From Pseudomonas capsici (GTDB taxonomy: Bacteria > Pseudomonadota > Gammaproteobacteria > Pseudomonadales > Pseudomonadaceae): a stretch of DNA of 64,000 bases. The stretch is taken from NCBI RefSeq assembly GCF_017165765.1, contig NZ_JAFGZD010000011.1, positions 62,001 through 126,000 on the forward strand. The letters run 5' to 3'. Below the pieces are notes generated by a model. It did not search any database. It worked only from the letters and a program-made list of their open reading frames with translations, and had not been told where the DNA came from. The position numbers and the translations under genes were made by a program. Positions 50,697 to 59,852 of the stretch are shown here, piece after piece (within the stretch, counting starts at the first letter, position 1; every line of letters starts with the position of its first letter).

Positions 50697-50815
50697 TGAT
50701 CACGCAAAAACGCAGATAGAAAGATATGTGCTTCAACTCTCTTCTGCATAAAAAATCTCGCTAGTTGAAAAAGTGTCGGACAGACTGAAGTAACGAATGC
50801 ACTGGAGACATGCAG

Positions 50816-50896
50816 AAGCGAATTCATTCGCGTAGGCAGAGGTTCAAACGACATATCGCTATGGGATGTACCTGCCTCTCGCGAATAAATTCGCTT
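50816..50896. repeat. Large inverted repeat between convergent genes
   Basis: Arms AAGCGAATTCATTCGCG + TAGGCAG and CTGCCT + CTCGCGAATAAATTCGCTT, spaced by about 32 bases. It lies between the GST and DUF6124 genes and resembles the GCGAATTxATTCGC intergenic repeats of pseudomonads; it may terminate both genes. Confidence 0.6.
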
Positions 50897-50902
50897 ATAC
50901 AC

Positions 50903-51121
50903 TCAGGCTCTGCGCACCTCGACATGCGCCAGCGAACGCTCCAGTTCGGCCTTGGCCATGCCGATCAGATGCACGACCGAAAAGGCCAGATCACGCTTGG
51001 GGCCGTTGAGGGTATCGCCGGTTTCATAGGCGGTTGCAGCGGCACAGCGTAGCAGGTCGCTGACGTGCAGCAGGGACTCTTCCAGTGATGGGAAGGGGGG
51101 TGACGGTGTTGAATCGATCAT
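50903..51121 (-). CDS. DUF6124 family protein
   Basis: A 72-residue soluble helical protein typical of pseudomonads (SLEESLLHVSDLLRCAAATA, then YETGDTLNGPKRDLAFSVVH). The ATG follows CGGAG at eight bases. These genes are common, small and of unknown role; many copies occur per genome. It is flanked upstream by a 440-bp gene-free stretch. Confidence 0.75.
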   Translation of the reverse strand: MIDSTPSPPFPSLEESLLHVSDLLRCAAATAYETGDTLNGPKRDLAFSVVHLIGMAKAELERSLAHVEVRRA

Positions 51122-51563
51122 TGGGAAAACTCCGATAAAGCCATCGGATGTTTGCTGCTAAACAAACAAGGGTGGCAGCTTTGACGCGGGTTAGCAGACC
51201 GGCAGTTTTCCCAATTCCGGCGCACTCGAAAGTGCCCCACGCAAAGCCGCCATAGCGGAACTTGCGCTGGAAAAACTGATTCAGGCTGCTAAACCCGATC
51301 GCTGATATTCAGCGACCGACGCAGCCTAGTGTCGGGATTTCACAGGCGCAAGGGCTTGAGATTTTCTAGGAAAGTTCACACAGAAGAAAGGGCAAAGCCT
51401 GCCGGAAACGTCCTGCACAGACGGGATTTTCATTAGCTGAGGTAACCGTCTGCCCAAAGCCCCCTCCGCAACCTAAGCAGAAGGGGCTTGGACTTGAAAG
51501 GCCAGGTCGACAATCACATCCAGCACGTCGACCGCTATCCACCCTCCTCGCTAGCGGGCCGCT
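51122..51563. other. Gene-free region upstream of the DUF6124 gene
   Basis: A 442-bp region with no convincing coding frame. It contains short inverted repeats (TTGGGAAAACT near 51121 with AGTTTTCCCAA near 51200; TCGCTGATATTCAGCGA near 51300) and the terminator at 51457-51489. It may hold the DUF6124 promoter and an untranslated RNA, but nothing specific is recognised. Confidence 0.5.
51457..51489 (-). terminator. Terminator of the oxidase-aldehyde dehydrogenase operon
   Basis: On the minus strand AAGCCCC and GGGGCTT form a stem about 75 bp after the aldehyde dehydrogenase stop, followed by TTGGGC. Moderately convincing. Confidence 0.5.
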
Positions 51564-53057
51564 TTACTCGGACACATCAATCCAGATCGTCTTGATTTCG
51601 GTGTACTGGTCGTGCGCCCAGATTGACTTGTCACGCCCTCCAAAGCCGGATTCCTTGTAGCCGCCAAATGGAGTGGAGGCGTCCCCTTCACCGAAGCAGT
51701 TGACCGTTACGACACCTGCACGTATCTCACGGGACAACTTGATGGCATGGCGAAGATTGTCGGTGTAGGCCGAAGCCGCAAGGCCATAAACCGAGTCGTT
51801 GGCCAGGGCGATGGCTTCGTCGAGGGTGGTGAATGTCGTGACCGAGAGTACCGGGCCGAAAATCTCTTCCTGAAACAGGCGGCTGTCGCTACCCACGCCA
51901 TCGACAACGGTCGGTTCGACAAAAATATCGTCTTCGGTGTTGCCTCCGAAAACAACCTTCAGTTTCTCGGCAGCGGCCTGCTGAAGGTAGGAACGGACCT
52001 TCTCGAAATGCGCCTTGCTGACCAGTGAGCCGACGCGGTTTTCCGGGTCCAGCGGGCTGCCCATTTTCCACTCGCGCATTTGCACGCCAATACGCTTGAG
52101 CAATTCTTCCTTGATGTCGGCATGGACGATCAGCCGCGAGGAAGCAGAACAGTTTTCACCCATGTTCCAGAACGCGCCATTGACCACGTGACTGGCGACC
52201 AGATCCAGGTCAGCGACGTCATTCATCACGACCGCCGGATTCTTGCCGCCGCACTCCAGCACAATCCGCTTGAGGTTCGATTCCGCCGCGTAGTTGAGGA
52301 AACGACGACCGGTGTCTGTCGAACCGGTGAAGCTGACCATGGACACATCCATATGCCGGCCCAATGGCTCGCCCACTTCCTTGCCGCCTCCCGACAACAC
52401 GTTGAAAACGCCGGCAGGCACGCCCGCTTCATAAGCCAGTTCGGCGACGCGCAAGGCTGTCAGCGTGGTTTCCTTGGCGGGCTTGACGATGATGGAGCAG
52501 CCCGCAGCGAGCGACGGGCCGATTTTCCAGGCCAGCATCAGCAGCGGAAAATTCCATGGCAGCACCAGTCCCACTACCCCGATCGCTTCGCGCACCACCA
52601 GCGTCAGAGCCCCGGAGCCGACAGGCGCAGTGCTGTCGTAGATCTTGTCGATCAGTTCTGCATGCCAGCGAATCGTGTGAATGGTTTCGGGAATGTCGGT
52701 GAGCTGACACTCGCGAATCGGCTTGCCGCTGTCCAGGCTTTCCATCACGGCCAGTTCGTGAGCGTTCTGCTCCAGCAGATCGGCAAAGCGCAGCAGCACT
52801 TTCTTGCGCGCACCCGGACTCTGCTTGCTCCAGCGACCATCCTCGAAAGCGTCCCTGGCCTTGGCAACCGCAAAATCCACGTCGCTGGCGTCGCAGGCCG
52901 TGATCTGGGCAAGCACTTCATTGGTTGCCGGGTTGATGGTGGTAAATGTCTGGCCCGAACGGGAGGTATAGGCCTCTCCGTTTACGAAGGAAGCTGTCGG
53001 AAATTTCAGTTTTTGTGCGATGGCGACATATTCAGCCGCGCCTAGAAGATCAGCCAT
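51564..53057 (-). CDS. Aldehyde dehydrogenase (PuuC / gamma-glutamyl-aminobutyraldehyde type)
   Basis: A 497-residue NAD(P)-dependent enzyme. The catalytic residues are Glu268 (IVLECGGKNP) and Cys303 (GENCSASSRL). Asn169 (LPWNFP) and Lys192 (VKPAKETTL) complete the site, and FTGSTDTGRRF is the cofactor loop. The length and ENCSA active site match the PuuC/betaine-aldehyde group. It overlaps the DHDPS-like gene by 8 bp, and the two form the end of the FAD oxidase-MFS operon. It probably oxidises an aldehyde made from the oxidase/lyase steps. Confidence 0.9.
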   Translation of the reverse strand: MADLLGAAEYVAIAQKLKFPTASFVNGEAYTSRSGQTFTTINPATNEVLAQITACDASDVDFAVAKARDAFEDGRWSKQSPGARKKVLLRFADLLEQNAHELAVMESLDSGKPIRECQLTDIPETIHTIRWHAELIDKIYDSTAPVGSGALTLVVREAIGVVGLVLPWNFPLLMLAWKIGPSLAAGCSIIVKPAKETTLTALRVAELAYEAGVPAGVFNVLSGGGKEVGEPLGRHMDVSMVSFTGSTDTGRRFLNYAAESNLKRIVLECGGKNPAVVMNDVADLDLVASHVVNGAFWNMGENCSASSRLIVHADIKEELLKRIGVQMREWKMGSPLDPENRVGSLVSKAHFEKVRSYLQQAAAEKLKVVFGGNTEDDIFVEPTVVDGVGSDSRLFQEEIFGPVLSVTTFTTLDEAIALANDSVYGLAASAYTDNLRHAIKLSREIRAGVVTVNCFGEGDASTPFGGYKESGFGGRDKSIWAHDQYTEIKTIWIDVSE

Positions 53058-53961
53058 TGTTCGAACTCCCGATCACTTGAGCAACTTCACGTTTGAGGGT
53101 GGCGATGATGTCCTTCAAGGACTCTTTTTCATGCTCATACAGCGGTTGCAGCGGCGCGCGCACGCTGCCGGTGCTCAAGCCGTTCAACTCACAGCCAAAC
53201 TTGATGGACTGGACGAACTTGCCGCTTTCCAGGAAATCCATCAGCGGCATGAAGGCGCTCATGATCCTGCGCCCTTTATCAAAGTCCTTTTCGATGACAC
53301 AGGCTTCGTAGAGCGCGACATGTTCACGCGCAATGAAGTTCGAGCCGGCACATACCCAACTGCGTGCTCCCCAGGCGAAAAACTCGAGAGCCTGATCATC
53401 CCAGCCACAGGAAAGGCTGATGTGTGGATAGTTGCGCGCCAGGTTATGGACTTGGGCCATGTCACCGGAGCTTTCCTTGATGGCCACGATATTTCTGGAT
53501 TCGGAAACGGCCGTGAAATACTCCTGCCCCATGCTGACGCCCATGCGCGCCGGGTAGTTGTAGAGCATGATCGGCAAGTCGGCAGCGCGGTCGACCGTCA
53601 ATGCATGAATGGCGTTTTCCTTCTCGGTCGGCAGCGCATAGGGTGGTGACCCCACCAGCAGGGCATCGGCCTTGATGGCCCGGGCAGCCTTGGCGTATTC
53701 GACGGAATCTTCAGTACGAATGGCCCCCGTGCCGATGATCAGCGGCAGGCGACCGGCAATGACATCTTTCGCCTGGGCCGCAAGTTCCATACGTTCCTGG
53801 GACGTGTGGGCGTAGTACTCTCCGGTCGAACCACCAATGATGATTCCATGAACTTTCGATTCGATCAGGTATTCGAGCACTTGGGCGAAAGCCGGTTTGT
53901 CGATTTCGCCCTTTGCTGTCAGGGGCGTGATTGCCGGGGTGTAGATGCCTTCGAACTTCAT
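53050..53961 (-). CDS. Dihydrodipicolinate synthase-family (class I aldolase/lyase) enzyme
   Basis: A 303-residue TIM-barrel of the DHDPS/NAL superfamily. The Schiff-base Lys162 lies in VAIKESSGD, the conserved Tyr134 in MLYNYPARMG, and the GSTGEYY loop (residues 44-50) replaces the usual GTTGE. It is not the lysine-pathway DapA by context: it is coupled to an aldehyde dehydrogenase and a FAD oxidase. Similar sets are known in hydroxyproline breakdown, where a DHDPS-like deaminase makes 2-oxoglutarate semialdehyde. Aldolase, deaminase or dehydratase activities are all possible. Confidence 0.85.
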   Translation of the reverse strand: MKFEGIYTPAITPLTAKGEIDKPAFAQVLEYLIESKVHGIIIGGSTGEYYAHTSQERMELAAQAKDVIAGRLPLIIGTGAIRTEDSVEYAKAARAIKADALLVGSPPYALPTEKENAIHALTVDRAADLPIMLYNYPARMGVSMGQEYFTAVSESRNIVAIKESSGDMAQVHNLARNYPHISLSCGWDDQALEFFAWGARSWVCAGSNFIAREHVALYEACVIEKDFDKGRRIMSAFMPLMDFLESGKFVQSIKFGCELNGLSTGSVRAPLQPLYEHEKESLKDIIATLKREVAQVIGSSNNG

Positions 53962-54038
53962 GTTTTATCTCCACAGTCAGGTGAATATTTCCCGAGATAC
54001 GCCCGTCGCGATTTATCGGGACGACTCATTGCCTTGGT

Positions 54039-55370
54039 TCAGTTGCTCAGTGCCGCCGCATCCCGCAAGTTCAATGAACGGGTTTCAGGCGCCATGGCCC
54101 ATGCAGCAATCAGCCCGATGAAAGTGACCACTGCCGCCATGTACATCGTGTTGCCGATACCCAGTGTGTGAAGCGAAACAGGCACCAGATAAGTACCGAT
54201 GGCCGCCCCGACACGCGAGAGTGACGTACCGATCCCCACCGCGAATGCACGGATTTCGGTGGGAAACAGTTCGTTTGGATAAACCAGTTGCAGGACCTGG
54301 GCGCCACCGATGAAGACGGCATAGGCACCGAAGAGGAAGAGCACCAGCATTTCGTGGCTGTTTGAAAATACCGCCAGCAGCAATAACGCCAGCCCTGACC
54401 ACAGGAAGCTGTGAATGAGCATGCTACGTCGGCCAATGGTGTTGATCAGTCTTGTTGCAAGTACGCATCCCACGACAAACAACAGCGTGATGGCCATGGA
54501 GCCATAGGATGCCCACTCTCCTTTCAGATTCAGCGCCATGAGCACCTTGGGCGCGAAGGCATATACCGCAAAGACCGGAATGATCGAGCAGGACCAGAAC
54601 ACCGATACAAAAAACAGACGCTTTCCGTAACCGGAGCGCAGCAGGTCCTGAAAAGACATCTTCTTTTCGTCGGGCTGTTCAGGCAGATCCCGAAGCGAAT
54701 AATGCTGGCCATAGACACGCTTGATGACATGCTCGGCTTCGGCATTGCGCCCCTTGCTCAAGAGCCAGCGCGCGGATTCCGGCGTGCCGATGCGCAACAG
54801 TAAAAGCATCAGGCCAATCACGGCAGTGCTTGCCAGCGCGTATCGCCAGGCATCGTCACCACCGGCATTGAGAATCGCATTGCCGACGACGTAGGCAAAT
54901 GCCGCTCCGGTAAACCACAGAATGGTCAAGGCCGCGAGTCTGGGGCCTCGTTGTTTCTTCGGCAGAAACTCCACCAGCAAGGCGGTGGCCACCGGGTATT
55001 CGATCCCCACAGCCAGGCCAATAATGAACCTGAGTGCAAACAGCATGGCGGCAGATTCAACCCAGAATTGCGCCAGCGAGCAGAGGATGAAAAGTGAAGG
55101 CCCAATGAAATAAACAATCTTGCGACCCAGCCTGTCCGTCAGCCAGCCGCCGAGAAAACCGCCGAAAAATACGCCGATCAATGCCGATGCCGCAATCATG
55201 CCCTGCCAGAACTCGGTCAGATCAAGTGCAGCACTTACCTGCAGCATTGCAATACCGATAATGCTCAATACATAACCGTCGACAAACGAACCGCCTCCGG
55301 AGCGGGCGGTCAGTAAACGGTGAAAGTTATTAAGCGCAATATCCTCAACGGAGGTATTAGGATTTGTCAT
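54039..55370 (-). CDS. MFS transporter, sugar-porter/AAHS-like
   Basis: A 443-residue permease with 12 hydrophobic segments. Conserved loops are GGWLTDRLGRKIVYFIGPSL (loop 2-3) and the ALRFIIGLAVGIEYPVATAL helix. The ATG at 55370 follows GGAGATAATA, which fixes the start. It lies between the FAD oxidase and the DHDPS-like gene and probably carries their substrate across the inner membrane. Confidence 0.85.
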   Translation of the reverse strand: MTNPNTSVEDIALNNFHRLLTARSGGGSFVDGYVLSIIGIAMLQVSAALDLTEFWQGMIAASALIGVFFGGFLGGWLTDRLGRKIVYFIGPSLFILCSLAQFWVESAAMLFALRFIIGLAVGIEYPVATALLVEFLPKKQRGPRLAALTILWFTGAAFAYVVGNAILNAGGDDAWRYALASTAVIGLMLLLLRIGTPESARWLLSKGRNAEAEHVIKRVYGQHYSLRDLPEQPDEKKMSFQDLLRSGYGKRLFFVSVFWSCSIIPVFAVYAFAPKVLMALNLKGEWASYGSMAITLLFVVGCVLATRLINTIGRRSMLIHSFLWSGLALLLLAVFSNSHEMLVLFLFGAYAVFIGGAQVLQLVYPNELFPTEIRAFAVGIGTSLSRVGAAIGTYLVPVSLHTLGIGNTMYMAAVVTFIGLIAAWAMAPETRSLNLRDAAALSN

Positions 55371-55545
55371 TATTATCTCCTGTGTCGCTTCGTTCATTCG
55401 ATAGGCTGAAGCGCAAACCCAAAATTCAAACAAATGAAATCCGTCTCGATCGGAAACAGTGAGGCCTCATCGGCAATACCAATGAAAAACTGCTAACTTC
55501 CAATCAATCGTTTAAATTCGAAAGCACACTTGGCGTATTACTTGA

Positions 55546-56865
55546 TCAACTTTCCTTGCCAGCGCGGCATTGTCCCCATAGTAGATTCATGTTGACGCCC
55601 GCCGAACGCAGGGGCTCGGGCGGATTCTTGTTCGGGCCGGGAGACGACAGTAAAAAGTCGATCAGTGGATGCGTCTTTCCCGCCAGCCAGTCTGCAAGCA
55701 GAGTGCCCGTCACCGTTCCTCGTGTAACGCCCAGTCCATTGCAACAGAGTGCGCCATACACGTTGTTTGCCAATTGCCCGAAATGAGCCATGTGATTTCG
55801 CGACATGGCCAGCGAGCCGCCCCATGTGTACTCGAAGTTGACATCCGGGAGCATGGGAAACCGGCGATTGAATGATTCCCTGTGGCGCTGGATAAAACGC
55901 TGAAGGTACTTCTGATGACTTTTGCCGTCGGCATTGAAACTGAAACTGTTACGCACCAACAGGCGGTTATCCGTTGTTCTGCGCAAGGTAGTGCCAAAAG
56001 GATCGGCAGGAATGACGCCCCAATAAGGCAGCCCGCCCAGGCGTGCCTGCTCTTCTTCTGTCAGTTGCCGGGTCAGGCTCGCATACGTGAAGATCGGCAG
56101 CATGCGGCCCTTCAAAAAACCAAAGCTCATGCCAAATGCGTTATTGGTCAGCAACAACTTGTCGGCAACGATTCTGCCTTGCTTATGGATCAGAGTGGTC
56201 TTGTCACCGTATTCAACCTCGGTGATCGGAGTGTTCTCGTAAAGTGTCACGTTGGCCGGAAGACTGTCGGCCAGGCCCTTGACCAGAGCGGCAGGTTGTA
56301 TGAGCGCAGTACCGGGTGTAAATAAGGCTTTTCGATAAAAGCTCGTGCCAATGTGCTCGGGCAAGTCTTGCCCTTCGAGCATTTCGTATTCCTGCCCCAA
56401 CCTGTCAAGACCGCGGCGATAAGCCTCCAGAACAGCGATACCCCGCTCCTCGATGGCAGCCTGATACTTGCCGCAGCTGCGAAACTGGCACTCGATCTGG
56501 TGTTCCTCGACCAGACGCTTGAGGATGGATTGCCCGGTCAGGTTCAATTCCATGCTGATGCGCGCAGTCTTGATATCACCGATATAGTCTTCGGCTCCAA
56601 TATCGTGTGGCAGGTCGATAGCAAAACCTGCATTTCGTCCTGAAGCGCCATAACCGACTTCCTGAGCTTCGATCAGGACGATTTCCTCATCCGGGAAGTT
56701 CAGTGCAAGTTGACGCGCCGCAGCAAGCCCTGTGAAACCCGCACCGATCACAACCCAGCGAGCGGATCGGACACCGGAGTGAGACGGACGAGCCATCCTT
56801 GGAGGACTTAAATGAAACCAGCCACAACTGGAATCATCGGCTGGGGTGTATCTGACTTTTGCCAT
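55546..56865 (-). CDS. FAD-dependent amine/imino-acid oxidase (PuuB-like)
   Basis: A 439-residue DAO-family flavoenzyme. The FAD-binding loop is WVVIGAGFTGLAAARQL at residues about 37-53, followed by the group-specific VGYGASGRNAGFAIDLPHD. YTWGGSLAMSRNHMAHFG and GLGVTRGTVTGTLLADWLAG form the C-terminal flavin contacts. An N-terminal extension of about 35 residues is present. It heads the operon with MFS, lyase and aldehyde dehydrogenase genes and likely deaminates or dehydrogenates an amine or cyclic imino acid. Confidence 0.85.
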   Translation of the reverse strand: MAKVRYTPADDSSCGWFHLSPPRMARPSHSGVRSARWVVIGAGFTGLAAARQLALNFPDEEIVLIEAQEVGYGASGRNAGFAIDLPHDIGAEDYIGDIKTARISMELNLTGQSILKRLVEEHQIECQFRSCGKYQAAIEERGIAVLEAYRRGLDRLGQEYEMLEGQDLPEHIGTSFYRKALFTPGTALIQPAALVKGLADSLPANVTLYENTPITEVEYGDKTTLIHKQGRIVADKLLLTNNAFGMSFGFLKGRMLPIFTYASLTRQLTEEEQARLGGLPYWGVIPADPFGTTLRRTTDNRLLVRNSFSFNADGKSHQKYLQRFIQRHRESFNRRFPMLPDVNFEYTWGGSLAMSRNHMAHFGQLANNVYGALCCNGLGVTRGTVTGTLLADWLAGKTHPLIDFLLSSPGPNKNPPEPLRSAGVNMNLLWGQCRAGKES

Positions 56866-56971
56866 TTTCGCGACCTGGTTTCTTTTATAGTTGTAAGTGC
56901 CAAAACTTCCCTATGCACAATCCCATCACACAAGTTGCAGTGTTTATTGCATTGAAACCGGTACTTTTCGC

Positions 56972-57694
56972 TCAATAGGCGACTGTTACATCCAGCCCTT
57001 CGGGAGCGGCATATTCGGACATTCTGCGACGCGACAGTTCAAGGTGTGCCCGCACGATATCCCCGGCCAGCGCCGGATCATTGTTTTCAATGGCGCTGAT
57101 CATTTCATCATGCTGTTGAGCGGCCAGATCCAGATCCTTCTGCATGTCGGCAGTGGTTGGATGGCGATAAAAGATTTTCCCCAGCCGGGCATGATCAATC
57201 AGCAAACGCTGCAAACTGGGCATCAGATAAGCGTTATGCGCCATCTTTCCTATTTGCAGATGGAACTCGTCGTTGTAGAGCACGCGTTTCTCTACATCTT
57301 TTTCTTCGATGGCAATGCGGAACAACGCCTGGATGCGTTTCAGTTCCTCGATTTGCGCAGGTGTGGCATGTGTTGCCGCAAGCTGGGTGGTCGCGATGTA
57401 AATCAGCGGCGCAGCCAGGAAAAAACTTCTAAGCGATTGATAACTCATCGACGAAACACGGGCAGCACGATTCGCTTCAAGATCGATATACCCCTCGGCC
57501 GCCATCTGCCGCATGAGTTCACGCACAGGGGGACGAGACAGGCCGAACTCATCGCACAGAGCCAATTCGTCAACCACTGCGCCGGGTGCCAGTTCCATAC
57601 TCAGAATCCGGCGTCGCAACGCCTCTCCCAGCACGGTTTTACGGTCAACGGGCTGATCGGTACAAGCCTGTTGATCGAGTTCTTTTGTGGCCAT
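56972..57694 (-). CDS. GntR-family regulator, FCD domain (paralogue 1)
   Basis: A 240-residue FadR/GntR regulator. Winged HTH: CDEFGLSRPPVRELMRQMAA then EGYIDLE (residues about 40-85). The FCD ligand domain carries metal-binding His in NDEFHLQIG and LLIDHARLGKIFYRHP. It is closely related to the regulator at 62871 along its whole length. It lies 106 bp upstream of the FAD oxidase on the same strand and should control that operon. TTGTGTCTACAA at 57768 is a possible binding site. Confidence 0.88.
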   Translation of the reverse strand: MATKELDQQACTDQPVDRKTVLGEALRRRILSMELAPGAVVDELALCDEFGLSRPPVRELMRQMAAEGYIDLEANRAARVSSMSYQSLRSFFLAAPLIYIATTQLAATHATPAQIEELKRIQALFRIAIEEKDVEKRVLYNDEFHLQIGKMAHNAYLMPSLQRLLIDHARLGKIFYRHPTTADMQKDLDLAAQQHDEMISAIENNDPALAGDIVRAHLELSRRRMSEYAAPEGLDVTVAY

Positions 57695-57767
57695 CGCTAG
57701 AAACCTTTGTACGGGTAAGTGAGCACTGTCTACTACCTGCACTTTCACTATAAGACAACATTATTCT

Positions 57768-57779
57768 TTGTGTCTACAA
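57768..57779. promoter_or_regulatory. Candidate GntR operator upstream of paralogue 1
   Basis: TTGTGTCTACAA has the TNGT-N3/4-ACNA symmetry of FadR-subfamily GntR sites, 74 bp before the start of the 56972 regulator. Confidence 0.45.
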
Positions 57780-57927
57780 TTAAAATACATAGATTTATCA
57801 GCTTTGAATGCTCAGTGACGAATGGTTATGAAGCCAGTATTTAATAGACGAAACAGGGCCGAAAAGAGCGGCAATGCCACCCTCTTCCATGGATGTGATA
57901 TCTCTTTGCAGAGTTATCGTTATGGAC

Positions 57928-58941
57928 TTATTTGACCAGCCTGGTTTCCTTGGAAGGTCGATAACCGAAATAGGCGTTGTAGCACTTGCTGAAGTGGCTG
58001 GGAGACACAAAGCCACAGGCAACCGATACTTCGACAATGGTCAACGTCGTGTGTTGAAGCAGGCGACGTGCTTCCGTGATTCTCAGGTCCATGTAATAGC
58101 GGTGAGGCGCAGTCCCCAACTGTTCCTGGAACAGGCGCTCGATCTGCCGACGAGAACGACCTGCGTAGAGACATAGCGTCTCCATATCAAGCGGCTCTTC
58201 GAGGTTGGCATCCATCAGGTTGATCACCTCCCTCAACGGGCCGCTGACGGAGACATTGAGTGAAGGTTTTACACGCCTGTAGCGCGATGCCTCGAACGCC
58301 AGAATGTCTTCGATTCCATCTGTCAGCGTCTTGTCGTGCCGCCTCTTTATCCACTCCAGAGCCATATAGAACGCCCCTGTCGGGCTGGACGCCGTCAGTC
58401 GGTCGCGATCCACCACAAAGGCTTCGCTGGTGACATGACTGAGCCGGGCGATTTCTGCGAGAGCAGGACGATGCTCCGGATGAATCGCACAACGATACTC
58501 GTCCAGCAGACCTGCCCGCCCGAGAAACCAGGCACCGTTCCATATTCCGGCCAGTGCAATACCCTGTTCGGACGCGCTCTGCAGAAGACCGGTCAAGGCA
58601 TCATCTGCCGTGAGGCTCGTCCGGTATCCGCCGCACACCACCAGCAAGTCCAGGTCTTGTATTTCGACCGGGCTCAAGCATGCATCGGGACGAATCACCA
58701 GCCCCAGATCACTGATCACCTCGACCTGATTCAGGCCAAAGGTTTTCGTCGCAAACAGCTCGGGCCTCAGCAGATTTGCCGTGATGATCGTGTCGAGCGC
58801 CTGGGTGAAGGCAGGCAAGGAAAAATGCTCCAGCAGCAGAAAGCCTGCCCGAGCCCTGACGGGCACCGCCCCTTCATGATCCTTGAGATAACGAAGGTTC
58901 TTGCCCTTCATGGCACCACTGAACTGACGTCGCTCTGCCAA
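57928..58941 (-). CDS. GlxA-type AraC-family regulator (DJ-1/PfpI domain + HTH)
   Basis: A 337-residue regulator. The N-terminal DJ-1/PfpI-like domain includes DLDLLVVCGGYRTSL and GIALAGIWNGAWFLGRAGLL, with no catalytic Cys at the nucleophile elbow. The C-terminal AraC HTH reads LCLYAGRSRRQIERLFQEQL and VACGFVSPSHFSKCYNAYFG. This is the layout of GbdR, CdhR and ArgR-like regulators of betaine, carnitine and amino-acid catabolism. It follows the betaine-type ABC importer genes by 59 bp on the same strand. Confidence 0.88.
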   Translation of the reverse strand: MAERRQFSGAMKGKNLRYLKDHEGAVPVRARAGFLLLEHFSLPAFTQALDTIITANLLRPELFATKTFGLNQVEVISDLGLVIRPDACLSPVEIQDLDLLVVCGGYRTSLTADDALTGLLQSASEQGIALAGIWNGAWFLGRAGLLDEYRCAIHPEHRPALAEIARLSHVTSEAFVVDRDRLTASSPTGAFYMALEWIKRRHDKTLTDGIEDILAFEASRYRRVKPSLNVSVSGPLREVINLMDANLEEPLDMETLCLYAGRSRRQIERLFQEQLGTAPHRYYMDLRITEARRLLQHTTLTIVEVSVACGFVSPSHFSKCYNAYFGYRPSKETRLVK

Positions 58942-59000
58942 TCTTTGCCTCGCTATGCTTTAACACGTTGATACCTGCACCCAGGACGCAGCCGAATCCT

Positions 59001-59852
59001 TCACGCCAGCCTGCGCGCAGAGTGACGCTGCAATGCACCGCGTGACAAGCGATCCAGCAGCAACGCAACCGCCACGATTGCCAGACCTGCACGCAGTCCG
59101 AGCCCCATCTCCATTCGGGTCAGCCCGCGTGTGACTTCCGCACCAAGCCCTCCGGCACCCACCAGCCCCGCCAGCACGACCATGGCCAACGACAGCAGGA
59201 TGCATTGGTTGATCCCCACCAGCAACGTCGGGGCCGCAGTGGGCAACTCGATCTTGAACAGAATCGCACGCGGAGAAGCGCCCAGAGCCTGACCAAGCTC
59301 CAGCAGATCCTTGGGCAACTGCTTGAATGCCAGTGTGGTCAGCCGCAGCATCGGTGGAATGCCATATACGATAGTGGCAATGATTGCCGGCACGCGCCCC
59401 AGGCTGAACAACATGACCGCCGGGATCAGGTAAACCCAGGGCGGCACGGTCTGCATGATGTTGAGAATCGGCACGAACACCGCATCGACACGCTTGAATC
59501 GAGCCGCCAGGACGCCCAGAGGAAAGGCAATGCTCACCGAGATCAGCACCGATACCGAAACCAGCGCAATCGTCTGCATGGAAGCCACCCACAGCCCCGA
59601 AAACAGACAGAACGCCAGCATCAGCGCAGCAAAAACAGCCACCCGCACATTGGCGAAAACAACAGCGAGGATCACGACCACACCGATCAGGACATAAGCG
59701 TGTGGTGCCAGCAATGCGGTTTCAATGCCGCCCAGCGTGGCTTCGATCACCTTGCTGATCAATACAAACAGACCATGCAGGTTGGTATTCAACCAGTCGA
59801 TGGCGGGAGCCATGAATTCGCCGGGAGAAAAACTCAGCTCAGAGAGGCTCAT
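59001..59852 (-). CDS. Glycine betaine/proline-type ABC transporter permease
   Basis: A 283-residue permease of the ProW/OpuAB type with about six or seven helices. The EAA loop reads ELGQALGASPRAILFKIELP, and QTVPPWVYLIPAVMLFSLGR is characteristic of this family. The start overlaps the stop of the second permease by 4 bp. It is a paralogue of the adjacent permease gene, and the two form the membrane heterodimer. Confidence 0.88.
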   Translation of the reverse strand: MSLSELSFSPGEFMAPAIDWLNTNLHGLFVLISKVIEATLGGIETALLAPHAYVLIGVVVILAVVFANVRVAVFAALMLAFCLFSGLWVASMQTIALVSVSVLISVSIAFPLGVLAARFKRVDAVFVPILNIMQTVPPWVYLIPAVMLFSLGRVPAIIATIVYGIPPMLRLTTLAFKQLPKDLLELGQALGASPRAILFKIELPTAAPTLLVGINQCILLSLAMVVLAGLVGAGGLGAEVTRGLTRMEMGLGLRAGLAIVAVALLLDRLSRGALQRHSARRLA

